Assembly: GCA_963703045.1 (NCBI GenBank)
Contig: OY969782.1
Coordinates: 930,001 to 994,000 of the forward strand
DNA from: Miltoncostaea sp963703045
Lineage (GTDB): Bacteria; Actinomycetota; Thermoleophilia; Miltoncostaeales; Miltoncostaeaceae
Reading direction: 5' to 3'
Length of the DNA: 64,000 nt
Shown: piece by piece, positions 28,293 through 36,876 of the stretch
How positions within the stretch are numbered: the first letter of the stretch is position 1
How the letters are laid out: every line of letters begins with the position of its first letter
The notes under the pieces: model-generated
Seen by the model: only the letters and a program-made list of their open reading frames with translations
Database searches by the model: none
What the model was told of the DNA's origin: nothing
Program-made: the position numbers and the translations under genes

Positions 28293-29179
28293 GCGCGGCG
28301 GCCGTCATGCGGCCGGGCACTGCAGAGGGGTACGCCGCGATCCGCGCCGGCGCCCGCGTCGCCGTGCGCGGGCGGGCGGCGCTCATCTGGGTCGAGGGGC
28401 CCGACGCGGCGGGGTTCCTGCAGGGGCTCGTGAGCAACGACGTGGTCGCGCTCGCGACCGGCGAGGCGTGCCCGGCCCTCTTCCTCGACGCCAAGGGCCA
28501 CGTGCAGGTCGAGATGCGGGTGCACCGCGACGCCGACGACGCCTTCACGCTGGTCGCGCCGGCGGAGCGCGCCGACCGCCTCGCCGAGCTGCTCGAGCGG
28601 TACCACTTCTCCGAGGACCTGGAGATCATCGGCCCGGAGCCGGCGGACACGCTCACGCTCGCCGGCGAGGGGCCCGCCGCGGGCGGGCTGAGCCTGCCCG
28701 GGCCCGTCCCGGGCACGATCACGGCGGTGGTCGACGACGCGACGGCCGCGATCGCCGCGGCGGAGGCGCGCGAGGTGCACCCGGAGGCGCTCGAGATGGC
28801 GCGCATCGCCGCCGGCGCGCCCGCGGTCGGCATCGACACGACCGAGACGACGCTCGTGCAGGAGGCGGCGCTCGAGGAGGTCGCCGTCTCGTTCGGCAAG
28901 GGGTGCTACCTCGGCCAGGAGACCGTCGCCCGCCTGCAGTTCCGCGGCCGTGCGAACCGCCGTCTGCGCGGGCTCGCCCTGCCCACCCCGCCACCGGACC
29001 CCGGCGCCGCGGTCACCCACGGCGGGCGCGAGGTCGGACGGCTCACGAGCGTGGCGGTCACGCCCGACCTCGGCGCCATCGGCCTGGCCATCCTGCGCCG
29101 CGAGGTCGAGGACGGCGCGACGGTCGAGGCCGGCGGCCTGCCCGCGCGGGTCGTGGACCTGCCCTTCACGGGCCGGTGA
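28289..29179 (+). CDS. ygfZ: YgfZ/GcvT-like folate-binding protein
   Basis: This 296-residue protein has the GcvT-like fold and the YgfZ signature KGCYLGQETVARLQFRG (about residues 210-226), including the conserved Cys. YgfZ supports assembly or repair of certain iron-sulfur enzymes with the help of folate. The N-terminus (ALIWVEGPDAAGFLQGLVSNDV) is typical. It overlaps both neighbours by four bases (GTGA at each end), making a three-gene coupled unit. Confidence 0.93.
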   Translation: MSAAAVMRPGTAEGYAAIRAGARVAVRGRAALIWVEGPDAAGFLQGLVSNDVVALATGEACPALFLDAKGHVQVEMRVHRDADDAFTLVAPAERADRLAELLERYHFSEDLEIIGPEPADTLTLAGEGPAAGGLSLPGPVPGTITAVVDDATAAIAAAEAREVHPEALEMARIAAGAPAVGIDTTETTLVQEAALEEVAVSFGKGCYLGQETVARLQFRGRANRRLRGLALPTPPPDPGAAVTHGGREVGRLTSVAVTPDLGAIGLAILRREVEDGATVEAGGLPARVVDLPFTGR

Positions 29180-29460
29180 GCGACGAGGTCGCCCCGGGCG
29201 CGCTCGGCGGCCTGCTCGGGCCGGCCGGCGCGGCGGCGCTCGGCGAGGCCTCCCGCGCGCTCGCGCGCTCGACCGACGCCGCGACGGCCGCGCTGCGCGT
29301 GGCCGGGTGGACGGCGTCCGGCTGGGCCTTCCGCTTCGAGCTGCCGAGCATCGCGGGACACGTGGTCGTCAACGTGCCCCACGACGGCGGTCCGGTGACG
29401 GTGAGGGAGGCGGGGCCGGGCAACGACCCGCTCGCCCCGGGCGACCTGCGACGACGCTGA
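29176..29460 (+). CDS. Small protein of unknown function coupled to ygfZ
   Basis: I do not recognise this 94-residue protein. It has an Ala-rich helical N-terminal half and a C-terminal beta part (GWAFRFELPSIAGHVVVNV). The GTG at 29176-29178 overlaps the ygfZ TGA, which is the main support that it is real. No membrane helix or signal peptide. Confidence 0.6.
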   Translation: MSDEVAPGALGGLLGPAGAAALGEASRALARSTDAATAALRVAGWTASGWAFRFELPSIAGHVVVNVPHDGGPVTVREAGPGNDPLAPGDLRRR

Positions 29461-29518
29461 ACCATCCCTCAACAGAGCGGCCGGGCATGTCGTCCGGGTC
29501 GGATGGCACACTACGAAC

Positions 29519-29824
29519 ATGCGTTCGCTCAGATCGTCAGAGGGGCAGCTGATCCTCTTCCCCGGCGCCGTTCCCGCCCCTCCGGCCCCACCGGCCGCGC
29601 GGGCACCGCGGCGCCGCACCCCCTCCGCCCGCAAGGCAGAGCAGCTCGACCGCATGGCCGAGGCCGCCGAGCGCGAGCTCGCGGAGGCCTGGCGCGCGGG
29701 CGACATGCTCGCCGCGCACGCGGCTCACGACCGTGCCCGGGGAGCCCGCCGCGCCGCGCAGATACTGCGCGCGGGCCCGTCCGGCGTGGCGGAGGTGATC
29801 GGCGGCCATCACGAGGCGGCCTGA
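29519..29824 (+). CDS. Small basic protein of unknown function
   Basis: This 101-residue protein is unknown to me. It has a short N-terminus with LILFPGAVPAPPAPP, a basic Arg/Pro stretch and then a single long Ala/Arg/Glu-rich helix (about 35-85). The ATG follows a 58-base spacer without a clear ribosome site. The composition could suit a nucleic-acid-associated or scaffold protein, but that is only a guess, and the reading may be fortuitous. Confidence 0.45.
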   Translation: MRSLRSSEGQLILFPGAVPAPPAPPAARAPRRRTPSARKAEQLDRMAEAAERELAEAWRAGDMLAAHAAHDRARGARRAAQILRAGPSGVAEVIGGHHEAA

Positions 29825-29848
29825 CCGGCCCTCACGTGCCGCGGAGCG

Positions 29849-30154
29849 CTAGGCGAAGATGATCTCGTCGCCCGCCTCGCCCTCGGCGAGGCGCGGCTCG
29901 ATCTTGTCGAACGCCAGCTCGTGGAGCACCGGCAGCAGGCCCTCGATCGGCCCGTCGAGCACCGACGCGTCGCGGAACTGCACGCTGACGCGACCGACGA
30001 AGCAGGTCTTGATCCCGAGCTCCCCGCCGGCGTCGTCGAGCACCCGCACCTGGAATCCCCAGAGCATGCTGGGGCCGTCCGTCAGCGACGTGCGGATCGG
30101 CTGCGGATCGAGTGTATATGTGCGTCCCTCAACCTCGACTCGACGCTGAGTCAT
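29849..30154 (-). CDS. Conserved small protein coupled to gamma-glutamyltransferase
   Basis: I do not recognise this 101-residue soluble protein. It is predicted beta-rich with RRVEVEGRTYTLDPQPIR, LWGFQVRVLDDAGGELGI and an acidic C-terminal helix. The ATG at 30152-30154 overlaps the ggt stop as ATGA, so it is translated together with ggt. Codon use is like its neighbours. Confidence 0.65.
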   Translation of the reverse strand: MTQRRVEVEGRTYTLDPQPIRTSLTDGPSMLWGFQVRVLDDAGGELGIKTCFVGRVSVQFRDASVLDGPIEGLLPVLHELAFDKIEPRLAEGEAGDEIIFA

Positions 30155-31701
30155 AGGCGGATCACCTCTCCGGCTCGCGTCACGGCGGCGGCCGCACCCC
30201 CACGGCGGGGGTCGCCGGCCCCTTCGAGCCCGGCAACTCCGCGTGCGGCGACGCTGACCCCACCGAAGAACAGGTTCATCTCCCCCCAGCGCCGCAGGCC
30301 GTGGCCATCGCCCACGAGGGCGGCGATCGCGGCCTCCGGCACGCCCCCCTCGACGTCCACGCCCCCGCCCTCGGGGTGCACCCGGGGGCGGCGGACGGCG
30401 CGACGGGCCGTCATTCCGTCGTCCACGATACTGACCAGCGTCTGCAGGATGGCGGAGCGCAACCGGTTCGACCCCGCGGAGCCGAGCGCGAGCACCGGCT
30501 CGCCGCCGCGCAACACGAGGCTGGGCGCCATCATCGACGTCAAGCGCGTCCCCGGCGCGAGGAGGCCGAAGCCGCCGGGGTTGAGGTCCTCCTCGCCGAG
30601 CATGTTGTTGAGCAGGATGCCGGCGCCCGGCACCATCACGCCCGATCCGGAGCCGTTGGAGCTGGAGAGGCTCGCCATGCCGCCCTCTGCGTCGATGGCG
30701 CTCACGTGCGTCGTCGAGCCGGTCGGCTTGCGCGTCTCGGGCGGTGCCCCGCCCCCCGACGCCATGCGCGCCCAGATGCGCTCCATGACGTCCTCCTCAC
30801 CGAGGTCCGCCGCGAAGGCGCCATCGCGGAGCTCGTTGGCCGTCGCGCCGGCACGGACGACCGCCCGGTAGTGGGCGGCGTCGTCGCGCGGCGTCCCGGC
30901 GCCCTCCATCGCCCGGAGCGCCGCGGCGATCAGCACGCCCCCCGACGAGGGCGGCGGGTTGCTCAGCACGGTCGTGTCGCGGTAGTCGATGCGCAGGGGC
31001 GGACGCTCGACCACCACGTAGTCGCGTAGGTCGGCGGCGCTCACCAGCCCGCCCGTCGCCGCGAGGTGGTCGACCAGCGCCGCCGCGAGCGGCCCGTCGC
31101 GCATGGTCCGGGGACCGGCCTCGCCGAGGTGCGCGAGGCTCGTCGCCAGATCGGGGAACCGCACGCGCTCACCGACGCCCAGCAGGCGGCCGCGGGGCGC
31201 GTAGACGGCGGCGCAGACGGGGTCCGCCGTCAGCATGTCCGCCAGGATCCGGTGCAGGTAGGCCGTCTCGCGGGTCAGCACCACCCCGTCGGAGGCCAGC
31301 CGCACCGCCGGCGCGACGATCTCCGACAGGGGCAACCGCCCGAGCCGTCGCACGGCCTCGCCGATGCCGGCGACCATGCCCGGCGTCGCGACCGAGGCCG
31401 GCCCGATGTGGAACACCTGGTCGGCGCCGCCGAAGGGCACCGTGAACGAGTCGAGGTCGTCCGGGTCGAGACGCCGGCCACCCGGGCCGAGCCCCGGCAC
31501 GGCGACGAAGAAGTCGAGCAGCGTCGTGGTGCCGCCGGGGTCGCGCGCCAGCAGGAACCCGCCCGCCCCGGGACCGGTGAGCGGGCTCTCGGCGACCGCC
31601 CCCGCCAGCGCGGCGGCGCAGACCGCATCGACCGCCCCTCCCCCGCGCGCCAGCACCTCCGCGCCGGCGCGGGCGCTGAGCGGGTGGCCGGCGGCGACCA
31701 C
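30151..31701 (-). CDS. ggt: Gamma-glutamyltransferase (GGT, Ntn-hydrolase)
   Basis: This 516-residue protein matches GGT over its length. The N-terminus has AAGHPLSARAGAEVLARGGGAVDAV, and the autoprocessing site is Thr in TGSTTHVSAID, which becomes the N-terminal nucleophile of the small subunit. The oxyanion/Gly-Gly loop is in GSAGSNR. It has no signal peptide, so it would act in the cytoplasm, unlike the periplasmic enzymes of enterobacteria. It follows ftsZ by 29 bases. The start is the only candidate, a GTG, after the ftsZ stop. Confidence 0.9.
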   Translation of the reverse strand: MVAAGHPLSARAGAEVLARGGGAVDAVCAAALAGAVAESPLTGPGAGGFLLARDPGGTTTLLDFFVAVPGLGPGGRRLDPDDLDSFTVPFGGADQVFHIGPASVATPGMVAGIGEAVRRLGRLPLSEIVAPAVRLASDGVVLTRETAYLHRILADMLTADPVCAAVYAPRGRLLGVGERVRFPDLATSLAHLGEAGPRTMRDGPLAAALVDHLAATGGLVSAADLRDYVVVERPPLRIDYRDTTVLSNPPPSSGGVLIAAALRAMEGAGTPRDDAAHYRAVVRAGATANELRDGAFAADLGEEDVMERIWARMASGGGAPPETRKPTGSTTHVSAIDAEGGMASLSSSNGSGSGVMVPGAGILLNNMLGEEDLNPGGFGLLAPGTRLTSMMAPSLVLRGGEPVLALGSAGSNRLRSAILQTLVSIVDDGMTARRAVRRPRVHPEGGGVDVEGGVPEAAIAALVGDGHGLRRWGEMNLFFGGVSVAARGVAGLEGAGDPRRGGAAAAVTRAGEVIRL

Positions 31702-31730
31702 CCCGACGGGAGCGTCACCGCGGGAGCTCG

Positions 31731-33080
31731 CTACGCCGCGTCCTCCGGCTCGCCGCGGCGCTCGATCTCGTCGCGTCGCATCGTGCGGGTGGCGTCCGGG
31801 TCGGGCGCGGGCGGCGTCTCGCGACCGGCCGACTCGACGTCGAAGATCCGCGGACCGTCGTCGCGGGAGGGCGACTCGGCCGGCGGACGCGGACGCGCCG
31901 ACGGGTAGGGCATCTCGACCCGTCGCGTGGCGCGCGCCGGCGACGGACCGGCCGCCCGCTCGGACCGCGCGGGGGCGGGCGGCTCGGGCTCGGGCTCCGG
32001 GGCCGGCGCGGCCCGGATACCGCTGAAGTTGGCCGCCACGACCGTGACCCAGACCTGCCCGGCGAGGTCGGGGTCGATGGTGGCGCCGAAGATGATGTTC
32101 GCGTCGGGGTCGGCCGCATCGGCCACGACCCGGGCCGCCTCGCTGACCTCGAGCAGCGAGAGGTCGGGGCCGCCCGTGACGCCGAGCAGGATGCCCTTGG
32201 CGCCGTCGATCGGCGTCTCGAGCAGGGGCGAGGCGATGGCGGCCAGCGCCGCGTCGGCCGCACGGTTGCCGCCGCCGGCGTAGCCGATGCCGAGGAGCGC
32301 CGAGCCGGCGCCGCGGATGATGGTGCGCACGTCCGCGAAGTCGAGGTTGATCAGCCCCGGCAGCGTGATCATGTCGCAGATGCCCTGGACGCCCTGGCGC
32401 AGCAGGTCGTCGCAGACCTTGAAGGCCTCGACCATGCTCGTGCCGCGCTCGAGCACCGCCATCAGGCGGTCGTTCGGGATGACGATGACGGTGTCGGCCG
32501 TGTCCTGCAGGCGATCGAGGCCCTCGTCGGCCGCCCGGGTGCGGCGCGCGCCCTCGAAGCCGAACGGCCGCGTGACGACGGCGACGGTCAGGGCGCCCAT
32601 CTCACGGGCGATCTTGGCGACGTATGGCGCGCCCCCCGAGCCGGTGCCGCCGCCCTCTCCGGCGGCGATGAAGACGAGGTCGCTGCCGCGCAGGGCGCGG
32701 CGCACCTGATCCTCGCTCTCGCGCACGGCGTGCTCGCCCAGATGGGGGTCGCCGCCCGTGCCGAGCCCGCGCGTCAGCTCCATGCCGACCGGGATGCGGA
32801 CGTCGGCCTCGCTCTCCTCGAGCGCCTGGCGGTCGGTGTTGACGGCGATGAACTCGACGCCGCGCAGGCCCGCCTCGATCATGCGGTTGACGGCGTTGCA
32901 GCCGGCGCCGCCGACGCCGACCACGCGGATGACGGCCACGTAGTTGCCGTCGGGGCCGCGCCCGGGCTCGCGCTCGGGCTCGTCGCGGCGCCGCGGGGGG
33001 TCGCCGGCGGGCTCGGTGCTGCGGAAGAGCTCGGAGAGCGGGCCCTCGCGCATGCTCGGCCGGGAGCCGCGGGTGCTCAT
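31731..33080 (-). CDS. ftsZ: Cell division GTPase FtsZ
   Basis: This 449-residue tubulin homologue has a Pro/Arg-rich N-terminal extension (about 1-45), then IRVVGVGGAGCNAVNRMI, the GTP-binding tubulin signature GEGGGTGSGGAP (141-152), PNDRLM, and the T7-loop part NLDFADVRTIIRGAGSALLGIGYA. The C-terminal 100 residues are a disordered Pro/Glu/Arg linker, but I do not see the usual FtsZ tail of the D-I/V-P-x-F/L type. The ATG overlaps the parA stop as ATGA. It sits outside any dcw cluster, with ggt downstream. Confidence 0.95.
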   Translation of the reverse strand: MSTRGSRPSMREGPLSELFRSTEPAGDPPRRRDEPEREPGRGPDGNYVAVIRVVGVGGAGCNAVNRMIEAGLRGVEFIAVNTDRQALEESEADVRIPVGMELTRGLGTGGDPHLGEHAVRESEDQVRRALRGSDLVFIAAGEGGGTGSGGAPYVAKIAREMGALTVAVVTRPFGFEGARRTRAADEGLDRLQDTADTVIVIPNDRLMAVLERGTSMVEAFKVCDDLLRQGVQGICDMITLPGLINLDFADVRTIIRGAGSALLGIGYAGGGNRAADAALAAIASPLLETPIDGAKGILLGVTGGPDLSLLEVSEAARVVADAADPDANIIFGATIDPDLAGQVWVTVVAANFSGIRAAPAPEPEPEPPAPARSERAAGPSPARATRRVEMPYPSARPRPPAESPSRDDGPRIFDVESAGRETPPAPDPDATRTMRRDEIERRGEPEDAA

Positions 33081-33880
33081 GCGGCGACCACGCGCGACGC
33101 GCCGGGCAGCGTCACCCCGACGGGGCTCGCCGCGACCTCGCGCGCCAGGTGCCGGTACCAGCGGGCGGCCTGGCCGGACGGGTCGTAGCGGATCACGCTC
33201 TTGCCCTCGACGGGGGCCTCGGCGAACCGGATCGTCTTGCCGATACGCGTCTTGTAGACGCGGTCGCCGAAGTTCTCCTCCAGCATGTCCACCGCCTCGC
33301 GACCGTGGATGGTGCGACCGTCGTACATGGTAGGGAGGATACCGACGATGTTGACGTCGGGATTGAGGTTCTCGCGCACCTGGGCCAGCGTGCCGCGCAG
33401 CTGGGCCAGTCCCCGCAGCGACAGGTACTCGCACTGCACCGGCACGATCACCCCGGCGGCCGCGACCATCGCGTTGATGGTCAGCAGCCCGAGCGAGGGC
33501 GGCGTGTCGAGCAGGATGTAGTCGTAGAGCTCCTTCACGGGGCGCAGGGCGCGGTCGAGGGCTCGCTCGCGGCCGATCATCGCCGACAGGGCGATCTCGG
33601 CCCCCGCCAGCTCGATCCCGGCCGGGGCGATGTCGATCTCGCGCGCCTCGATGATCTCCACGATGCCGGCCGCGCCCGTGAGCACGTGGTACATCCCGGT
33701 GCCGAGGGACTCGACGTCGATGCCCTGGCTCATCGAGAGGTTGCTCTGCGGGTCGAGGTCGATCGCGAGCACCCGGGCGCCCATGTCCTTGAGGGCGACA
33801 CCCAGGTTGAGCGTGGTCGTGGTCTTCGCGACGCCGCCCTTCTGGTTCGCGAGGGCGAGGACACGTGCGGATCGGGGCAT
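33077..33880 (-). CDS. parA: ParA/Soj-family ATPase
   Basis: This 267-residue protein has the deviant Walker A motif KGGVAKTT (14-21), Walker A' IDLDPQSNLS, and Walker B YILLDTPPSLG. It belongs with chromosome-partition ParA rather than MinD, as it has no C-terminal amphipathic membrane helix. No parB or parS copy is nearby. The gene is coupled to ftsZ by a four-base overlap, which hints at a role in positioning division. A GAAGG site lies above the ATG at 33880. Confidence 0.92.
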   Translation of the reverse strand: MPRSARVLALANQKGGVAKTTTTLNLGVALKDMGARVLAIDLDPQSNLSMSQGIDVESLGTGMYHVLTGAAGIVEIIEAREIDIAPAGIELAGAEIALSAMIGRERALDRALRPVKELYDYILLDTPPSLGLLTINAMVAAAGVIVPVQCEYLSLRGLAQLRGTLAQVRENLNPDVNIVGILPTMYDGRTIHGREAVDMLEENFGDRVYKTRIGKTIRFAEAPVEGKSVIRYDPSGQAARWYRHLAREVAASPVGVTLPGASRVVAA

Positions 33881-33967
33881 CGGTGCGCACCTTCGTGGCG
33901 GCGGTTGACCTCCGCTCGTTTCTACGGCCGGGGCGGTTCTCCTTGCACGGGGCCCTCGGGGTGCCCC

Positions 33968-34612
33968 TCAGATCATGCGGCGACGGAGGGCCCAGGCGGT
34001 CAGCTCGTGGCGGTTCGAGAGCTGGAGCTTGCGCAGCACCCGTGAGACGTGACTCTCGATCGTCTTCACCGAGAGGTGCAGCCGCGCGGCGATCTCCTTG
34101 TACGTGTACCCCCGCGCGATCAGCAGGAGCACGTCGTGCTCTCGCGCCGTGAGCAGGTCGAGCTCGGGATCCGACGGGGCCGGCGCGTCGCCGTTGAACG
34201 CGTCGAGGACGACGCCGGCCAACCACGGCGAGAAGATGGCGTCGCCGTCGGCGACCCGATGGATCGCGTCGGTCAGGTCTCGCGGGGAGATCGACTTGGT
34301 GACGTAGCCGCGGGCGCCGGCGCGGATGACCGCGACGACGTCCTCCGCGCTGTCGGAGACCGAGAGCGCGAGGAACCGCACGCCGGGGCGCTCGGCGTGC
34401 ACCGCGGGGATCACGGCCTGGCCCCCACCGTCGGGCAGGTGGACGTCGAGCAACACGACGTCGGGATCCTCGGCACGGATGAGCGGCACGGCCGTCTCGA
34501 CGGTGCCGGCCTCGCCGACCACGCGGACCGAGTCGTCGAGACCCGCCCGCAGGCCGGCGCGGAAGATCTCGTGATCGTTGACCAGCACCACCCGGCGCAC
34601 CGGCGGGCTCAC
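33968..34612 (-). CDS. NarL/LuxR-family response regulator with NDH acidic pocket
   Basis: This 214-residue regulator has a receiver (phospho-acceptor Asp56 in VVLLDVHLP, Lys in YVTKSIS) and a C-terminal LuxR helix-turn-helix (LLTAREHDVLLLIARGYTYKEI and TIESHVSRVLRKLQL). The acidic pair at the active site reads Asn12-Asp13-His14, with Asn in place of the first acid; that could weaken magnesium binding. It pairs with the PspC-domain kinase whose stop overlaps this GTG as GTGA. Confidence 0.9.
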   Translation of the reverse strand: MSPPVRRVVLVNDHEIFRAGLRAGLDDSVRVVGEAGTVETAVPLIRAEDPDVVLLDVHLPDGGGQAVIPAVHAERPGVRFLALSVSDSAEDVVAVIRAGARGYVTKSISPRDLTDAIHRVADGDAIFSPWLAGVVLDAFNGDAPAPSDPELDLLTAREHDVLLLIARGYTYKEIAARLHLSVKTIESHVSRVLRKLQLSNRHELTAWALRRRMI

Positions 34613-35793
34613 CCGGCCGCCCGGGGCAGCACCAGCTCGACCTCCGTCCCCGCGCCGGGCGCCGAGGCGATCTCCGCCCTCCCACCGACGCGCCGCATCC
34701 GGCCACGGATGGACGTCGACAGCCCATGGCGATCGTCGGCCACGACCGACACGTCGAAGCCGGCGCCCCGGTCGCGCACGAAGATCGAGAGCTGCCCGTC
34801 GGTCACCCGCGCGAGCACGGAGATCTCGTCGGAGCCCGAGTGCTTGGCGGCGTTCGTCATCGCCTCGCCGGCGGCGGCCACGCACTCGGCCATGCGGGCG
34901 TCGAGCTCCGTGTCGGTCGCCTGGACCAGCTCCACGCGCACACCGTACCGCTCCTCCACCTGCGCGGCGGCCAGCGCCAGCGCCGCGCCAAGCGTGGGGA
35001 CCTGCCCGTCGCCGCCGTTCCCCCCGTAGAGCCAGCCGCGGAGCTCCCTCTCCTGCTGACGGGCCAACATGCCGCTGCGCTCGGGATCGTCGCTGCGCTG
35101 GATCAGGGCGAGTGTCTGGAGCACCGAGTCGTGCAGCCGCGCGGCCACGGCGACGCGCTCCTCGGCACGCGCGCGATCGGCGCGCTCGCGCTCGGTCTCG
35201 GCCCGGGCCCGCGCGAGCCGCGGGCCCACGAGCAGGGCGACCCCCGCCACGATCAGCGACGCCGTGACGGCGATCGCGGCCGCGCTCGTGACGCCCCCGG
35301 TCTGCAGCACGAGCGCCACCCCGGCACCCACGATCAGCGTGATCGCCCCGGCCGCCCTCAGCCCCTCGACGAGCGCCGGCCGGGCCCACAGCACGCCCGC
35401 GCGCGGCGCGGCCACCTCACCTCCCGCGAAGCGCCAGGCGAGCCCGATGCCGCCGAGGATCGCCGTCGCCGGCCACAGCAGCCCGATCGGGACGAGCAGG
35501 CCCGCGCGCTCCACCAGCAGCACGATCGCGCCGACGAGCACCGTCGTCGCCGTGGCGGTCTGCAGTGCGGCCGCCTCCCCGGCCGGCTGCCCCGGCCCGG
35601 GAGGCAGCGCGAGCGCGAGCGCCAGGTACACGGCCACGCCCACCCCACCGAGGGCGGCGAGCGCCGCGAAGGCCAACCGCACCAGCGCCGGGTCGATCCC
35701 CAGCCCGCTCCCGAGCCCGCCGCACACCCCGAGCAACGCCCGGTCGGACGACGGCCGGGTGATGCGCGCGGCCGGGGACGCCGGGCCGCTCAC
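34609..35793 (-). CDS. Histidine kinase with N-terminal PspC domain
   Basis: This 394-residue protein begins with a PspC domain (DRALLGVCGGLGSGLGIDPALVRLAFA), then about four more membrane helices, then the HisKA_3 box AARLHDSVLQTLALIQR (phospho-His about residue 217) and a HATPase_c domain with EAMTNAAKHSG and VRDRGAGFD. PspC domains are tied to membrane-stress sensing. I chose the GTG at 35791-35793, which overlaps the upstream PspC gene as GTGA; a GTG at 35835 would overlap by 46 bases. It is the middle gene of a three-gene operon. Confidence 0.9.
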   Translation of the reverse strand: MSGPASPAARITRPSSDRALLGVCGGLGSGLGIDPALVRLAFAALAALGGVGVAVYLALALALPPGPGQPAGEAAALQTATATTVLVGAIVLLVERAGLLVPIGLLWPATAILGGIGLAWRFAGGEVAAPRAGVLWARPALVEGLRAAGAITLIVGAGVALVLQTGGVTSAAAIAVTASLIVAGVALLVGPRLARARAETERERADRARAEERVAVAARLHDSVLQTLALIQRSDDPERSGMLARQQERELRGWLYGGNGGDGQVPTLGAALALAAAQVEERYGVRVELVQATDTELDARMAECVAAAGEAMTNAAKHSGSDEISVLARVTDGQLSIFVRDRGAGFDVSVVADDRHGLSTSIRGRMRRVGGRAEIASAPGAGTEVELVLPRAAG

Positions 35794-36656
35794 GGCTGCA
35801 GGCGCACGAGGTCGGCCGCCCGTCGCAGCGTCCACTCGACGACCGGCTCCGACCCCGCGATCCGCCCCGCGTCGTCGGCGATCGACGCGAGCCCCACGGC
35901 GAGCAGGCCGACGAGGAGCGCGAGCGCGAGCAGGCCGCCCGCGTGGCGACGGCCCGAGAACGCGATGGCCGCCGTCACCCCGCCGAGCGCCAGCAGACCC
36001 AGCACGCCCGCGCCGGTGGCGACCGCGCTTCCTGGGCCGAGCGCCAGCAGGGCCACCGGGTTGACCAGCACCGTGGCGACGGCGAGGACGAACAGCACGG
36101 CGACGCCCACCAGCAGCAGTGACGGTCCCGGCCGCGGCGCGGGCGGCGGGTCGGCCGGCTCGGCCCCTGCGCGCGCGGACGTGGCGGCCGCGGGGTGGAG
36201 CGTCGCCGTCTCCGCCGCGTCGGCCCGCGCCGCGGCGATGCCCGGGGCGTCGGGCGCGGCGCGCCCCGCCGTGAGCGCGACGACGCCCGCGGCGGCCGCC
36301 ACGGCGAGCAGCACCGGCGACGGCGCGCCGACGTACACGCCCCCGCCCGCCCTCAGGGCGACGAACCCGGCGAGCAGCGCCACGAACCAGCCGATGCCGG
36401 TCTCGCGCTCGTCGCGCGGCTCGCCGCCGAGGGCTGCTCGGCCGTCGTCGCGCCGCACGACGACGCCCAGCAGGGCATAGGTGATCAGGGCCACCGACGG
36501 CACCGCGACACCCAGGGCGATCGCGGCGAGGCGCGGCCAGACCGGCGCGACGCCGACGGCGCGACCGATGCCGCCGCAGACGCCGAGCACGAGGGCGTCG
36601 TCCCGCGTCCGTCCCAGGGTGCGGCTGGGTGCCGGCGATGTGGTGGTGGTGTCCAC
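35790..36656 (-). CDS. PspC-domain membrane protein
   Basis: This 288-residue protein has a PspC domain (DDALVLGVCGGIGRAVGVAPVWPRLAAIA), a linker and about six further membrane helices in two groups separated by a Pro-rich loop. It has no kinase domain. It is the first gene of the PspC - PspC-kinase - response regulator unit and probably adds to signal sensing. The GTG at 36654-36656 follows GAGGAGG, closely spaced. Longer frames above are Arg/Ser-rich and not credible. Confidence 0.85.
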   Translation of the reverse strand: MDTTTTSPAPSRTLGRTRDDALVLGVCGGIGRAVGVAPVWPRLAAIALGVAVPSVALITYALLGVVVRRDDGRAALGGEPRDERETGIGWFVALLAGFVALRAGGGVYVGAPSPVLLAVAAAAGVVALTAGRAAPDAPGIAAARADAAETATLHPAAATSARAGAEPADPPPAPRPGPSLLLVGVAVLFVLAVATVLVNPVALLALGPGSAVATGAGVLGLLALGGVTAAIAFSGRRHAGGLLALALLVGLLAVGLASIADDAGRIAGSEPVVEWTLRRAADLVRLQP

Positions 36657-36876
36657 GGTCCTCCTCGAGGTGACCGCCCGCGGATCGGGCGACGACCGAG
36701 GCACCGTGACACTAGAGCGCGCGCATCCCCATGGGGGATCACCCGGGACCGACCCCCACCCCGCCCCCGGGTGCGCGGGCGCCGCCGGCGGCGCCGGTCC
36801 GGGTGATCCCGGATGGCGCGGTGCCGGTCCCTCGCGGGATGCTCGGGGCGATGACACCCCGCACCAGGAGCCCGCG

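Noticed and set aside
30301..31029. Long plus-strand frames opposite gamma-glutamyltransferase
   Set aside because: The minus strand encodes a full GGT with its catalytic Thr, so the plus-strand frames are shadows.
33895..33925. parS-like site or promoter above parA
   Set aside because: A TAGAAA-like box is present but lacks the final T of the -10 pattern, and no 16-base parS palindrome (TGTTTCACGTGAAACA type) was found.
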